Origin: Macrocybe gigantea
Taxonomy: Eukaryota > Basidiomycota > Agaricomycetes > Agaricales > Callistosporiaceae
Direction: 5' to 3'
Length of the DNA stretch: 64,000 bases
Assembly (NCBI GenBank): GCA_011319805.1
Contig: SJRY01000311.1
Span: 62,001-126,000 of the forward strand
Shown: in pieces, positions 10,451 to 22,129 of the stretch
Numbering within the stretch: the first letter of the stretch is position 1
Layout of the letters: every line of letters starts with the position of its first letter
The notes under the pieces: generated by a model
What the model was told of the DNA's origin: nothing
Seen by the model: the letters and a program-made list of their open reading frames with translations, nothing else
Databases searched by the model: none
Position numbers and translations under genes: made by a program

Positions 10451-11610
10451 TTAGAAAGACTGGTAAACTTGATAGTAATACAAATTGACTAGTTTGCCAA
10501 ATTTCTCTTGCCACTCCTACTCAATAACCTCATTATATTCACCATGCTTGATTTTTCCCATGATCTCTTCATATTTTTGTTTAGCTGCAAAGCATGCCTG
10601 TTGCGATATCTCCATTATGCCTTGCTAATGATAAAACTGAGATTGTGCTGCAAGGAGCTGTGCTTGCAAAGCATCAAGTGAGTCATTTGTAACTTGGTCA
10701 ATTGATGGCAGCTCCACCTTCAGAATAGTGGCCCAAGGATAGCGATGAGACCACTTCACAAGTGGAGCACCACCACTGGTACTGTTCACATCACTCTCAG
10801 CTTGGCACTTTGCAGATGAGGCAATGGGCGAAAAGATGCAGACATAATGATTGGTGTGGCATGGTAAGCACTGAATTTTGCCATCTTCAAAGAAGCACAG
10901 ACATTCCTTTCTTAACGATTGGCAAGAATGTCTCAACGATTGGCAATACTTGCACTAAATCACATAATTAAAACAGATGGTTGAAATAAAAGGCTCAACT
11001 TATGGCTTGAGAAGGAGATACAAGAAGTCCACTCATGCTATTGATGGAGGCCAGCTTCACATCTCGATCATGCAGTATATCCAGCATACCAATGTTCGAT
11101 GTGTCCTTGTCAGAGCCATTCTTCTTTCTGCTCTTGCTCCCATTTCAAACAGTTGCAATGAATGGGTCATTGTTCTTAGCAGGCTTCTTCCAGGGATGAA
11201 GAGTCTGCTAAAAAAACAAAATAATATATTGCTGTCAAAAATGAGAATTGTGGTCAACATACCTTTTCGACCTCTACTCTAGGTACCAGTGTACCATTAT
11301 TCTTTTCAGCTGCCTTCTTCTGTACTGCCACCTCCTGCTCTAATTTGTGCTCCTCCTTCTCTGATAATAGCTGTATGCTGGTTTCCTCTTCATCAGCCTC
11401 ACCTATCAGAAGTGCATTAAGGACCTCGTTGTTCTCATCTTTGAGTAATCCATGTTCTATAGCCCCTGTGATCAGGTCTTGCAAATGAGCCCAAACTTTC
11501 AGCATCAGATCTCCAGCCCACTCAAACCAATCTTCTTCTCCTTGTTCATTGAACATGTCAAAAACCTCTTGCAAATGTGCTTCATCATATTCAGACTGTT
11601 TATATGACAT
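10451..11610 (-). pseudogene. Possible decayed multi-exon ORF, unknown product
   Basis: On the minus strand an acidic opening reading frame (11,610 down to about 11,263; starts MSYKQSEYDEAHL and is rich in E, K and Q) is followed by a plausible intron (donor GTATGTTGAC near 11,262, acceptor TTTTTTAG near 11,209). After it comes a short frame reading NNDPFIATV and KLASINSMSGLLV. Further down the reading frames break up. I do not recognise the protein. Composition and position suggest a gene carried by an unidentified repeat. Confidence 0.3.
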
Positions 11611-14600
11611 TTTATCTTGTATTTGCTACCAAGGAACACATCAGATGCATCTACTATAAGAAATCAATTACTCACTAAAATCTTGATTAAAACCTTTCTG
11701 ATACTCTCGAGTTCTACCTTCAACTTCTCTTTCAAGGTACAGTATGTGCAAAATCACTATAGGATGGAGTCAAAATGGTTCTGAACATGAGAGAAGAGTT
11801 CTGTGGATACTATATTATGAGGCAGGAAGGTGGGCATGACAAACCGAAGTAGGTGTTCAAGTTCTGCACAATTCCATTCCCACAATCAAGGAAGGAAACT
11901 ATATTCACTTTTATGAAGTTAGGATCAATGAGGCATGGGCTGTATCCAACAGGACTGTAAGGTTTGATGAGCCATGTTCAGTTACTTTCACTATTTTTTT
12001 GATCATCCCAACTACTTTAAAGTGATTGTGGATTCATGGGAGGAATGACTGCATTTGTGAATGAATGAGGGGCATACAGACACCCGAGCTGATCACGAGA
12101 CTCTGAAACAAGGTCAGCCAATAGGCATACAGGGATCGTGAGTGCCTTTATGCACTCAAGTTAGATCTGTAATTAGCAGCAACAGTTAGTCATGACTTTA
12201 AACTTCCTGATGTGTCTGATAACGATCAAACCCACTATGAGCCTGTGCAATGTCATGAAGAAATCAGATCAGGAATGTTCAAAAAACATGTAGGCAGTAT
12301 AGGGTGATCTGTATGTACCTGTTGGGTCATATTGTAACTTCATGTGTATTTTGATGATGATAGTGATCATGATCGGGACAACATACGAAGTGATGAGGAG
12401 CATGCCCCACTTGCCTGAGAGGAAATGTTAGTCACACAGGATGATGAGCGATGCTACGGCAAATAGCATAAGTAGGTAGGTAGTGCTAATGATGACAATT
12501 GCCAAGAACTGAGATCATATGGCACCCTCATATGTGTTACATAGGATCCTGAGATATTGACTGCTGGTGAGGATATCGAAGATCAGCCTACTGAAACATG
12601 CTGTTCAGCTCACATGCTACATGCTCACAACCTGCAGTTGTCAGCAACAAATCAAGACAAGCATCTCTATGTATCTTTAGTACATCAGCATCAAGCTATT
12701 AGGTTTCTGGTCACACTATAGGGATGTGCAACATGCATCATATCCTGCACATCCAAATATTCAGGAGCTATCAGTGGGACTTTTAAAATAGCATGGCAGG
12801 GCCAGCATGACCTACAGCTGGTGCACATTTTACTTGATTTCATCTTTTAGACATTGTTGGCATAAACCTCCCAAAATATGATGAAAATTGGTGTGTGATC
12901 TGCCTCAGAAATACCATGCAAGGCATAATGGTGCTGTCTTTTTAATTTTTACTAACAAGAAAAGAGCAGAGCATCTTTACAATGTTGCACTTCACACCAA
13001 TTCACTGAAGTGCATGCTTGTGGAACTATGACTCTGTTCATACCGACAATACAATGATAGGCACTAAGCCTAAGGCACTCGCCTGAAGTTTTGACATCGG
13101 GACTTGACATGTATTCAACCCTGCAGTGATGTAACCTTAAGGCAACACTTGGACATAGCTAGTTCAAATTCAATGGATCACCAGGAGCTTGGGGTTCTTC
13201 CATGCCTCACTTATGTGGGTTCATCCAAACTGCTCATTCCCATAACATTTTCCCGGACGATCACTGGTCCTTGCAGCACCTACCCAAGTAATGATAATGT
13301 ACATTATTTGAACAGATCTCTAATTATACTTTGAGCTAACCACATTGAATATAATAATCATGACAGACCATGGTTATTTTGCCCATGCTTCATCTTTCAA
13401 GTTTGCCAATTAGGCACATGCACTGGCAAGTTGTGCTGTATGTGCAGATAGGACCAGCCAGCATGCTACATGTACATGCAACAGCAGAGGAAGCTGCAAT
13501 GTTGCTATCAGCTTTGTCTCTGGGACTCAATATCCCCTCAATGCTGCAATAAACCACTGCCATATATATAGACCTGTATTATATATTTATTTGCATCAAG
13601 CATGGCTCAGGCTATGCATTTCTCCTGCCATACATGATGTTGTAGTATACCCACTGATGGGAACACACCTCTAGTTTATAATAAAATGTGTCCTGTGATA
13701 ACCTGGACTTATAGTTGCTGAGAGGTTGATGAAAATGGAAGACAACATTGGCTTTAGGTATCATGCAACATTTCAAAGCAAAAGGCAAGCTGTGAAAGGT
13801 GACAACCCTACATTGCTGTGATGCACAATTCAGAAAATAATATTGTAGTACATGTTGTTTTCTCTGTTACAATATTAAAGTTCATTACACATTGTCTCAA
13901 TATCTATCATCTGAGATGATTTTTCTCTTCCTCCCCATGTCTTCCCTCCATTATGAAACCATGCAGACTGCTCCCCATAGGCTAAATGTGCAATGTCCCA
14001 TGCACGCAACCATTAATGAACCTCACACTGCCCAATGCAATTTTTTTCATTGGAAACATAGAGTGGTTTAATGTAGGTAGGTCAATTGAATTTGCATTGT
14101 AGGATAAGTTCATATACTTACATGATATCTGAGCTCTTAAAGTGGTCGACAATGTCTTTTTCATGCTCCTGTACTGCTGCCTTTACCCTTTCATGCAGCA
14201 TATCATGCTAGACCTCAGGAATTGCATCGAAGCAAACAATGCCCATGTTTTAGAGAACACATTTGTCATTTGCTGATCATGATGAGCTTAGGAATGCATA
14301 TCTGTGATTTCTGGGGTATATTTGCACTTGTTGTTAGCAGAGAGTGATGTACAATAATTGCTATGATGTGAAATTATACTCAAAACAATGTGCTGTTGTT
14401 GCGATAAAGTGTGCACATCTCAGCCCACTCATTGACCACTATTTGTCCTTCAAGACTATAACCCATATCAGTTTGTTGCTGAATACAATGCTTATCATCT
14501 TGCTTGGTAGGTGCTCATCACATGAGGCCTCAATGCAATGCATGACACAATCACTTTTTCCTTGGCTATTTTACAGAAAAAAAGCATGTATTTATTTTAT

Positions 14601-15119
14601 TTTATTTTTCACAGTAAAATGGAATATCTTTATTTATTTATTTTCCACTTTAATAAAGCTAAGATATAATCCTGCAGAATATCTATTTTTAAGATTAAAT
14701 ATTTATCATGCATTACCACCTATCAATCAATGTCACATTTTTGTACACAAGAAACTTGAAGAAAGGTAATATTGCCTGTATGTACTTCTACCAGTTTAAG
14801 CTATTATAGACCTCAGGTTGATATTCTCAAAAAATTCAGAAATAAAGTGGAAGTAGATCTTAGTAGCTTTCTCCCACAGTTCTACCTACCAGCCACAGCA
14901 GTGAGACTCAAGGTCTAGTGTGCCACTTTGGATATGATCGATCACTTCCACCTGGATCATATGCCATCCTGTAAATGTTATGTGACTCCTTGAACCCGGG
15001 CCCTAAGTTATCAATTCAGGCACTGCACCTAGGCTAGGTGATCCATGCAACCAATCTTTCCCACAGTGTCAGCATCACCTGACCCATGTGAACCAAGCAT
15101 GTGATGGTAACCTCTGACA
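11611..15119. other. 3.5 kb with no feature I can support
   Basis: AT-rich, CpG-poor sequence with frequent stops in all frames. The longest ORF (14,344-14,769, plus) is low-complexity and hydrophobic and looks like chance. Probably heavily mutated repeat sequence, but I cannot place it. Confidence 0.4.
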
Positions 15120-16215
15120 GGTCACATGCCTTTCCCAGCTTTTTGGGTACTGAGGATAGGGGGAATCAAACCCCAACCCTTCTGGTGGTGCACAGCCACT
15201 TCTCCAGTCTTTGGTGGTGATGATAACCACTGGGCTACTGGAGCCCCTCCTAAGTTCATCTCTGACATTGCTGGTAATAAGAGCTGGTTGGTATAGTGGT
15301 AAACACAGTCAGGTAGTCCTGTGGATGTGGCAATCCATGAAGCTGCAGGTTCTAGTCCTGGAGGTGGCATCTTCAGGTTTGCATTTGGAAGTGTCCAGAG
15401 CTGGTTCCACATGATGCAGGCAGGAAGTATCACAACCCTGTGAGAGTTGTTCCCATGAGAGAGGTGACTTGATCATATGACTAAGCAGGTGGCATGTGAT
15501 GTAAGCTGGATTATGCATCACACATGTGACATATCCCACTATGTGGGTTAAGTGTCACATGACTCTAACTCACATGACTGGGTTTCCCTTGGCATGGATG
15601 GCCTTGAGATGTAAGTGCTAGACAATGCCTTAATCCAGCAGACCACATGTGATCCCCGATCTTAAAAGTGTAGGAGCTAAAAGGATAAGGGACCATACCA
15701 GAAATGACCTGATAACCATCCAATGGCATCTGAGCCAACAGGGTACCTGGTAAAGTGGGAGCTATTGGCGATGATCACAAACTGGTTAGTCACCTCACCT
15801 GCTTAAGTTGGTGGAAGCAGATCCAGACCTGTTCAGTAAGGGCTTTCCCTATGGGAACCTATCATAGGAGGACTATGGACCTTGCTGTGATATCAGATGC
15901 CAGTCTGGGAGGCACATGGCAAGACAGAGACCTTGGACAAATGGGAATTTGCATGTGTAATGCATCTGTAAACCATCTGCTGAGGGATGGGAAGGCAGGC
16001 ATGGAGTAGCAATCTGGACACTGCTAGGCCATAGCAAGGCTAGACAGTCTCTAGTCCTTGGCTTGAGAGACCTAACTCCTCTATCGGTGGTTCCTGGGAT
16101 AACACACCCAGGTAACTGCTTAAGTTGAAGCCAGAGTGCAAAACTCCTGGGCTAAACAGTCTGATCATAGGACTGGGCCTAGGTTAGCAGCCTCCCCTAC
16201 AAGGGAGAGGCTAAA
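15120..16215 (+). repeat. Dispersed repeat with tRNA-like (SINE-like) head, copy 1
   Basis: Matches 30,060-30,209 plus 33,583-34,386 in reverse orientation; the second copy is split by a hAT element. Two Pol III-type segments are visible near its start. One is on the minus strand (about 15,171-15,250) with box A TAGCCCAGTGGTTA and box B GGTTTGATTCC. One is on the plus strand (about 15,275-15,385) with box A TGGTATAGTGGTAA and box B GGTTCTAGTCC. The rest has an 84-codon ORF (15,755-16,009) found in both copies; it has no recognisable domain. In both places the repeat borders LINE-A sequence. Confidence 0.55.
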
Positions 16216-16904
16216 CTTCGGCCAATCGAGACTGCTGATGACCTAGAGAGTATTCTTCAAACCCTCTCCAGATCAGTTGATCAAGCCTGGGATCTCCATT
16301 CTAAAGAGTGCAAGCTATTGAAGCAGAGCAAAAGCTGGTGGAACTAGCATTGTTTTGAAACTTTGGATACCTTCAGACAGACCCAGTCTGAAAGGGACCA
16401 TCACATCTGGTGATGAGCTATTAAGGATGCTAAATGTATCTTCTTTGATTAGCAAATCAAGGAAGTCACTAAAAAGTCACAATGTCCATGGGATTTAGCT
16501 GCATGGACAAAGCAAAGGCTGCTTCCTGCCTACAAGGCAATCTTCTTTCAGGGTCAACCTTGTAATTCAATCAAGTCACTCTGGAATGCACTCAACAAAT
16601 CTTATAATGCTACATCTGACTAACCAGTGAATTTGGATAAACTCAATGATCTCGAGTCTCATCCAGTTCAGGACTAGGTCCCATTCTCTGCTGCAGAACT
16701 CTAAGAGTTCTTAGAGCCCTGTAGCAATATGTCTGCCCCAGGCCCAGATCATCTGTCTTGGGGCCACATCAAGCAGCTGGTGAAATTCCCTCACTTGGCT
16801 GGTTTTGTCCTCCTGAACATTGCTAATGCATGTTTGGAACTGGGCCACTGGCCCTCATACTTTAAGCAGAGCCTGTCGGTCATTATTATTAAACCTAGGC
16901 ATAG
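16216..16904 (+). pseudogene. LINE-A reverse transcriptase, N-terminal part
   Basis: Broken frame on the plus strand with recognisable non-LTR RT features: a pre-RT segment reading CPWDLAAWTKQRLLPA (near 16,490-16,540), then SAPGPDHLSWGHIKQL (about 16,732-16,780) and LELGHWPSYFKQSLSVIII (about 16,837-16,893). Several TGA and TAG stops interrupt it. It ends where the dispersed repeat at 16,905 begins; the next part of the same RT type is found on the minus strand at 34,425-34,974. Confidence 0.65.
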
Positions 16905-17137
16905 AGAACACTCTGGATGAGCCTTAGAACCTAGAAGTCCTGAGTAAGAACACTAGTAATTGAGTTATGTACAAGTACTTGCCTAGAAGTCCTGAGTGAG
17001 AACACTGGGGACTTCAAGGCACTCTGTGCTATCTATATATATATGTAAAAGGCTGTGTGCATTGCTAGGCACATAGCCTGGGTCCTATCCTATGCACAAG
17101 TCTGGATAGAAGGGGCATTTTTAACAAAAGGGCTCAT
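16905..17137. repeat. Dispersed repeat interrupting LINE-A, short form
   Basis: Present in reverse orientation at 34,975-35,370. Shared landmarks: GAACACTGGGGACTTC, an AT run ATCTATATATATATG, and the end GGGGCATTTTTAACA. Ends look like TTGTTA.. / ..TTTAATA. It could be a MITE or a solo LTR; I saw no certain target duplication. This copy has one GCATTGC-type unit where the other has an expanded minisatellite. Confidence 0.5.
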
Positions 17138-18361
17138 AATGACTGATATCGCAGAATCTGCAATGTACAATGAAGCTTGGTGTTCACTTTCATCAAATAC
17201 CACACTGACTTAATACTCTAAGTCCCCCCAGTCTGAAGGCCAGTTGCAGTTGCTTCCATGCAAAGGCCCCACAAGGAGCCATAACTTAGGGGATCCCCCA
17301 CTATGGAAGGGCAGTTACCTGCCCTCCAGAGTTGCTCCATCCTGCATGATAGCTCTGTAGATCGCCATATGAAGTCCAATGAGTGCAGCATCATTGCTAG
17401 TCACTTTACCAACTGGCTGATGAGTCTCAAATATGAGTCTGCCCTCCTGGTATACTCTGGAGGAGTAGACAGATTGCTTTGTAAGTGCTTCTGCTTTCAT
17501 AGGCATGGTGCCATCACTACTTGCATATACACAATCCAGCTTGACTTGGCACTCAGGGAGTGCTTGGTTGAGTGATGCACAATAGGCTTTGACAGAGTCT
17601 TCATCTCTGCCCAGAAGCTTATAAATCTCAAAGTGACTGCTGAAATCATCAACAAGCTGCCTGCCCAGATTATTCACATCTATGAAATAGTCTATGGATA
17701 AAAAGTTTGGAGGTTTAAGATCCACCAAGTCCTTGAAAGGGGACTTGAGCATGTTGTGCTGCCTGTCTGATAAGGAGGCCAAATTTTTGGACCTTGAAGG
17801 ATCACCCCCCAGTATAGCTGGGGTGCTAAAAGACCTGAGAGCATGTCTCAGATTGGAATTTGCTAGACGGGCAGAGGACCTGATCTTAAGATGTGTGATG
17901 AACCCACTGATAGGTTCAATACATGCTATCATTTCAGCAGCCCCCTCTGGTGTGGTGCGAAACTGTCCATTTATCCAAATGCAGGCTTTACACTGCATCT
18001 AGCGAAGTTGCTTCAGCAGTGTGACATTACACATACTATTGAAGTTCCAAAGTAAACAACTATATGTCATGATAGGTCACACACATGACAGGTATAAAAT
18101 GTGCTTCTGTTGTGGGGAGAGCCCTCGAACAGAGTTGCCAAGCATCTGGAAAGCCCTGGCTGTAGTCAGTGCCTTTGTTGCATAGAAGCAGACATGTTCC
18201 TTGAATGAGAGGCATGCATCCAAGAAAAATCCCGGGTATCTCCAGACATCCTTGAGTTGTAGAGGGGTATTGCCTGTACATGAAGCAAATTCCAAATCAA
18301 TAGATGGATGGGAATCTGCCTTTTTTTTTTTTTTTTCTTTTTTTCCATTAGAGTCCCTCAA
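17138..18361 (-). pseudogene. LINE-A C-terminal part (connection and RNase H) with 3' end, 5'-truncated
   Basis: Minus-strand remnant of the non-LTR element LINE-A. From 18,361 downward: LQLKDVWRYPGFFLDA and the ATKALTTARAFQMLGNSV block, then the linker and the start of the RNase H domain (YASSDGTMPMKAEAL near 17,500; QPVGKVTSNDAALIG near 17,390). It then jumps at about 17,310 to the 3' untranslated region, so the RNase H end is deleted compared with the copy at 25.7-27.4 kb. A T-run at 18,321-18,336 lies at its upstream end. Confidence 0.65.
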
Positions 18362-18679
18362 GACAGGGTCTTATGCTGGACTGTTCTATATGTATGTATC
18401 TATATAACCCTAACAGAGCATTCCTTGTGACTCTTAGACAGTGCCCCATGGGCCTAAGGCCTCATGTGCATCTGATCCTCCTAAGATCTGGTGCCTTGCA
18501 CTATTTGCAGGCCATACTTCGACCTGTCAAGGAGAAGTTCTCTCTGATAGTGATGAAGTTGGATCATCAAGTAAGCACCCCACAGCAGAACCATGAGCAG
18601 TGCCTCCTTGTTGAAAAAGATGTGTTTTTGATCTTGTGATTTGTGCCATAAGTTGTTGTCTAGGATGAGTCTCTCAAGC
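18362..18679. other. Short unassigned stretch between LINE-A and the KDZ-1 derivative
   Basis: No gene or repeat boundary that I can support. The 88-codon ORF at 18,373-18,639 has no recognisable motif. Confidence 0.4.
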
Positions 18680-20075
18680 TGATAAGAGTATATGACACTC
18701 CCCCTGTTCTCCTGGCATCCCAGTTGAGTCCCAGTTGAGTCCTTGCTGAGTTTCTAGAGTTTCTGTAAAGTCCTTGTTGAGTCCTGGTTGAGTTCTGGTT
18801 AGGTCCAATATATATATTACTAGAACTGAAGAAGAACTGAAGGAGGACTGAAGGCAGATTCCACAAGGTGTTACAGACGCCGCCCAAAGGACTATTCATT
18901 TTCTTATCTTATCTTTCCCACATCCCTTATCTCCCCCATCATGCTGCGCAGCGCGCAGCCATCGAGTCATCTCACTTCCCTAGTCATCCTGAGTCATCTC
19001 CTTCCAGTCTTACTCATCCGCAGTCCACAGCATTGCGCAGCCCATGGTCCGTGCTCGAGTACTGTAGTGTATATAAGGACTCCCAGATGTACCAGTAACG
19101 CTAGGCTTAATATTCCTTTTGCCATCATCTCAAGACCACTCTCGCACTTAGTCTGCCCGAGTCCTTCTGAGATTCGTCTAGCCTAACACAAGGACTCCAG
19201 CAGAACTCATTCTATCAGGACTCTAGTAGAACTTAACCAGAACTTTAGAAGGAATCAGAAGGACTCTAGAAGGAGTTTACAAGAACTTATACTGAACTAT
19301 ACCAGAACTCTGATATATATTCACATATTCACAGATATTTGGCATATTTCAGAAGAACTCAATCAGGACTCCACAAGAACTCTACTAGGATCCCAAGAAA
19401 ACTATAGCAGGATTTCTACAAGATTCTACAAGGACTCTCACAGAATTCCTACAGGACTCCACAAGGACTCTCAGGGAATTCCTGGAGGACTCTACAAGGA
19501 CTCTCACAAGACTTCCATGGAATTTTGACATGGCTCAACAAGGACCTAACAAGAACTTTAACAGGATTCTAGCAGAACTTTATAAGAAAAGAATTTACAA
19601 AGAATTCACCAAAACTTCATGGGAACTCCAGAAGAACTCTATCAGAACTTTATAAAAACTTCACAAGAACTCCATAAGGACTTGACAAGAACTTTACAAG
19701 AATTGCACATTATTAAGCAAATATAGCAGCAGTGTAGCAATATATATTCATAAATTTCCATGAGAATCCTGTAAGAATTTTACCAGAACTATATAGAAAC
19801 TTTACCAGAACTCTTTGTAGACTAGGAATTGATATTTTTATAGGCAAAGTTGAACTGTGGAAGCAGTCTTGGAGGTCTTGGGGGCCATTGTAATGCAGAG
19901 AGGTGGTGGTTTGCTCAAAGTCAACCAGGGCAAAGGGTTGACTTTGTGGCAAACTCACACAACTGGGTCACATGACCACAGTTCGGGGGGACTCCAGCTG
20001 CCATTGCTCGAATTGTAGCAAGAGCTACTCTCTGAGGTGGATGGCAGCTGTACCACCTGAACTTCAGGTGCTACA
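18680..20075 (-). mobile_element. Internally deleted, non-autonomous KDZ-1 derivative
   Basis: In reverse orientation it carries the KDZ-1 5' end (20,065 down to about 19,880, including the accessory-gene start ATGGCCCCCAAG). It then joins directly to the KDZ-1 3' flank (AACTTTGC then ATAAAAATATCAATTCCTA, matching 8,793-8,825) and the satellite tail, ending at GGGGGAGTGTCAT (about 18,690). Both genes are gone. A solo LTR (18,869-19,188) sits inside the satellite. With the LTR removed it is about 1.08 kb. Confidence 0.7.
18869..19188 (+). repeat. Solo LTR of Gypsy-B with intact 5-bp target duplication
   Basis: 320 bp, TGTTACAGAC...GCCTAACA, TATA-like TGTATATAAGG near 19,069. Flanked by CAAGG on both sides (18,864-18,868 and 19,189-19,193). 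No internal sequence remains, so it formed by LTR-LTR recombination. Confidence 0.9.
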
Positions 20076-20154
20076 GCCTCAATTTATATATATATAAACA
20101 CATATTTTATGAAAAATAAATAAAAAATAAAAAAAAGATAAAAAAAAAAGGGCA

Positions 20155-21180
20155 AGCTGGGCCGTTGACAGGCACTGAAGGGTGATGAGGGTGGAGGAGT
20201 GGGCGTGGAGGGGGGGTGGGGTCCTGGTGGGTGCTGACAGCTGCTGTTGGGTGCCGATGGCTGCTGTTGGGTATCAATGGCTGCTGTTGGGTGTCGGAGG
20301 GGGAAGGGTGGGCAGGAGGTGGTGAGTGGCGCTAAAGGTGCTGATGGCAGGCATTGGGCATTGGGTAGTGCTGATGGGCACCATTTGCAGCCATTGGGCA
20401 TTGGATTGGGTGTTGGGCAGTGCTGGGGTGCCATTCGCTACAGCTTGGTGTCAGGAGCGAGCGGTGGGCTGTGGGCAGCACTGACAGCTGCAGCTGGGCA
20501 CAGAAAGCAGGTGGCAGGCCGTGGCAGTGCCGACGGCTCCCGTTGGCTACAGTTGGGTATCAGAAGGCAGGTGGGGGCAATTGGGAGCAGATGGTGGTCC
20601 ATGGGAGGGCAGGTGGAGGCATTTGAGAGTGGGCAGGGGGCTGTGGGTGCCACTGATAGCTCCCATTGGCTGCTGTTTGGCATTTGAGGGCATTTGGGGG
20701 GTGTGGAGGTGCTGACAGCTGCAGTTGGGCATCCAAGGGCAGGCAGGGGCATTTGGAGGTGAGCAGTGGGGGCAGCACTGCACTGCTGCCATATGCTGCC
20801 ATTTGGCAGTGGAGGGCAGGTGGGGGGGTGTTTGGGGGCTGGCCATGGTCTGTGGGTGGTGCTGACAGCTGCTGTTGGGCAGTGGAGAGCATTGGAGGGT
20901 GGGCAGGTGTGTTGGACACTTCATTGGCTACCATTGGGCATAGAGGGTAGGCGGGGGCATTGAAGGGCTGGCAGTGAGTGCTGGGTGGTGGTGATTGTTG
21001 GAGGGCGGGGAGTGTGTTGGGCACCACTGACGGACACCATTGGCTGTGGTTGGGCACAGAGAGTGAGTAGGAGCATTGGTGGCGCTGGTTGCATCCCCGT
21101 TCTCTTGCAATGGGTGCTAAGGGCTGGCAAGGCAGACCGCGCTATTGGGCTGTGCACCTGGTGGGCAGCTCAAATGTAGA
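20155..21180. repeat. GC-rich minisatellite (~1 kb)
   Basis: Imperfect repeats of roughly 50-110 bp built from GGTGCTGACAGCTGC, GTTGGGCA and GGGCAGGTGGGGG-like blocks, with strong G/C strand skew. ORFs open in several frames on both strands, as expected of a repeat without stops. Nothing suggests a real protein. Confidence 0.75.
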
Positions 21181-21486
21181 AGAATGAAAAAAAGAAAAAA
21201 AAACTTACCTTTCTGCAACAGAGGTGTTAACGTGCCTCTGTTGTCCACTCTCCTCCCTCCTCCCAGATCCTACTTGTTGTTGGATGGTGCAGCATTGTGG
21301 TGATGCATCATTGTGGTAATGCATTATTGTCAGGCTGTGTGATGTGTTGGTGGGGAAGGAGGTGGAGGAAGGGGTGGGAGTGAGGATGAGAAGGAGAATG
21401 GGAGCGTGAGAATGATCAACAAGGTCATGTGATTGCACATGACCTAAGTGGTATATATAGGTTGAGACCATTTGCTGCTTCTACAG

Positions 21487-21562
21487 GCCATTTGGTCCAG
21501 TGGTTAAGCTGTCACCCTGCTGTGCAATTCCTCTAGTCTTCAGTTCAACTCTCTCTTATGGC
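21487..21562 (+). pseudogene. tRNA-like sequence with Pol III terminator
   Basis: 76 nt; box A TGGTCCAGTGGTTAAG, box B AGTTCAACTCT. The ends GCCAT and ATGGC can pair, and an ATTTTTCT terminator follows. D-stem pairing is poor, so it is a tRNA relic or SINE head and not a working tRNA. Confidence 0.35.
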
Positions 21563-21990
21563 ATTTTTCTAAACTTGAATTTTTAATATTTGTCTACATT
21601 TCTTCTAAACTCCAGATGGAATTTCATCCTTCTGGACTCTTTCTGGAGTTTAGTTTAGCTTTATTTTCACTACTATTATCATTTCTTAGCTCCTTTTAAT
21701 CTGTTTATTAGCAATTCTACTAGAGTTCTTCTAAACTCCAGAAGAACTAGGCTTGCCTTCTAAACTTCAGAAGGACTCTAGTAGGATTGTCAGTAACAGT
21801 CCTTCCAAACTCCTTGTAGAATTCCTTCTAAACCTGAACTTTAGAAGGACTTTTCCAGGACTGTGTAAGGACTTGGCAGGCTCTCTCAAAATTAAAAAAT
21901 TGGCTGAAAAGTCCTTCTTCAGTACTTACAGACTCTTCCTGGCATCCTTGTAAATTTCTGAATTCCTTCTGGAGTTTAGGAGAACAAGGG
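21563..21990. repeat. Satellite of CTCCAGAAGGACT-type units
   Basis: Degenerate short repeats (ACTCCAGAAGAACT, TTCTAAACTC) like the KDZ-1 tail, ending AGAACAAGGGAGGGAGTGTG, which resembles the KDZ-1 3' end. It may be the tail of another KDZ-family element. Confidence 0.5.
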
Positions 21991-22017
21991 AGGGAGTGTG
22001 TATTAAATAGAAAAGAT

Positions 22018-22088
22018 GTCCTGACTGGGGATTGAACCCAGAACCTCCTGGACATATACCAGTAGCTCTACCACTGAGCTATCAGGCC
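22018..22088 (-). pseudogene. tRNA-like gene or SINE head, Ile(UAU)-like
   Basis: 71 nt that fold into a nearly full cloverleaf: acceptor GGCCTGA with TCAGGAC (one mismatch), D-arm GCTC/GAGC, anticodon stem 4 of 5 pairs, T-arm CTGGG/CCCAG with loop TTCAATC, and discriminator A. Loop position 33 is A rather than the near-invariant T, and the anticodon would be TAT. A TTTT terminator follows. It sits at the 3' end of LINE-B, so a SINE-like origin is plausible. Confidence 0.45.
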
Positions 22089-22129
22089 TGATGGATCAAC
22101 TTAGAAGTTGTATTTACAACCACCTCATC

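Noticed and set aside
14344..14769. A 141-codon plus-strand ORF as a gene
   Set aside because: AT-rich, hydrophobic, no motif, no conserved block, in a region without other coding signs.
3762..20075. The inverted copies at 3.76-3.95 kb and 19.88-20.07 kb as terminal repeats of one giant 16-kb transposon
   Set aside because: Both are 5' ends of KDZ-1-type elements (each includes the partner-gene start), and each has its own satellite 3' end further in. They are two separate copies facing each other.
20084..21179. Several ORFs up to 165 codons on both strands as proteins
   Set aside because: They are produced by a stop-poor GC-rich minisatellite; the translations are proline/histidine/tryptophan-rich repeats with no domain.
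22018..22088. A functional tRNA gene
   Set aside because: It has an acceptor mismatch, an imperfect anticodon stem and A instead of T at position 33, and it lies at a LINE end.
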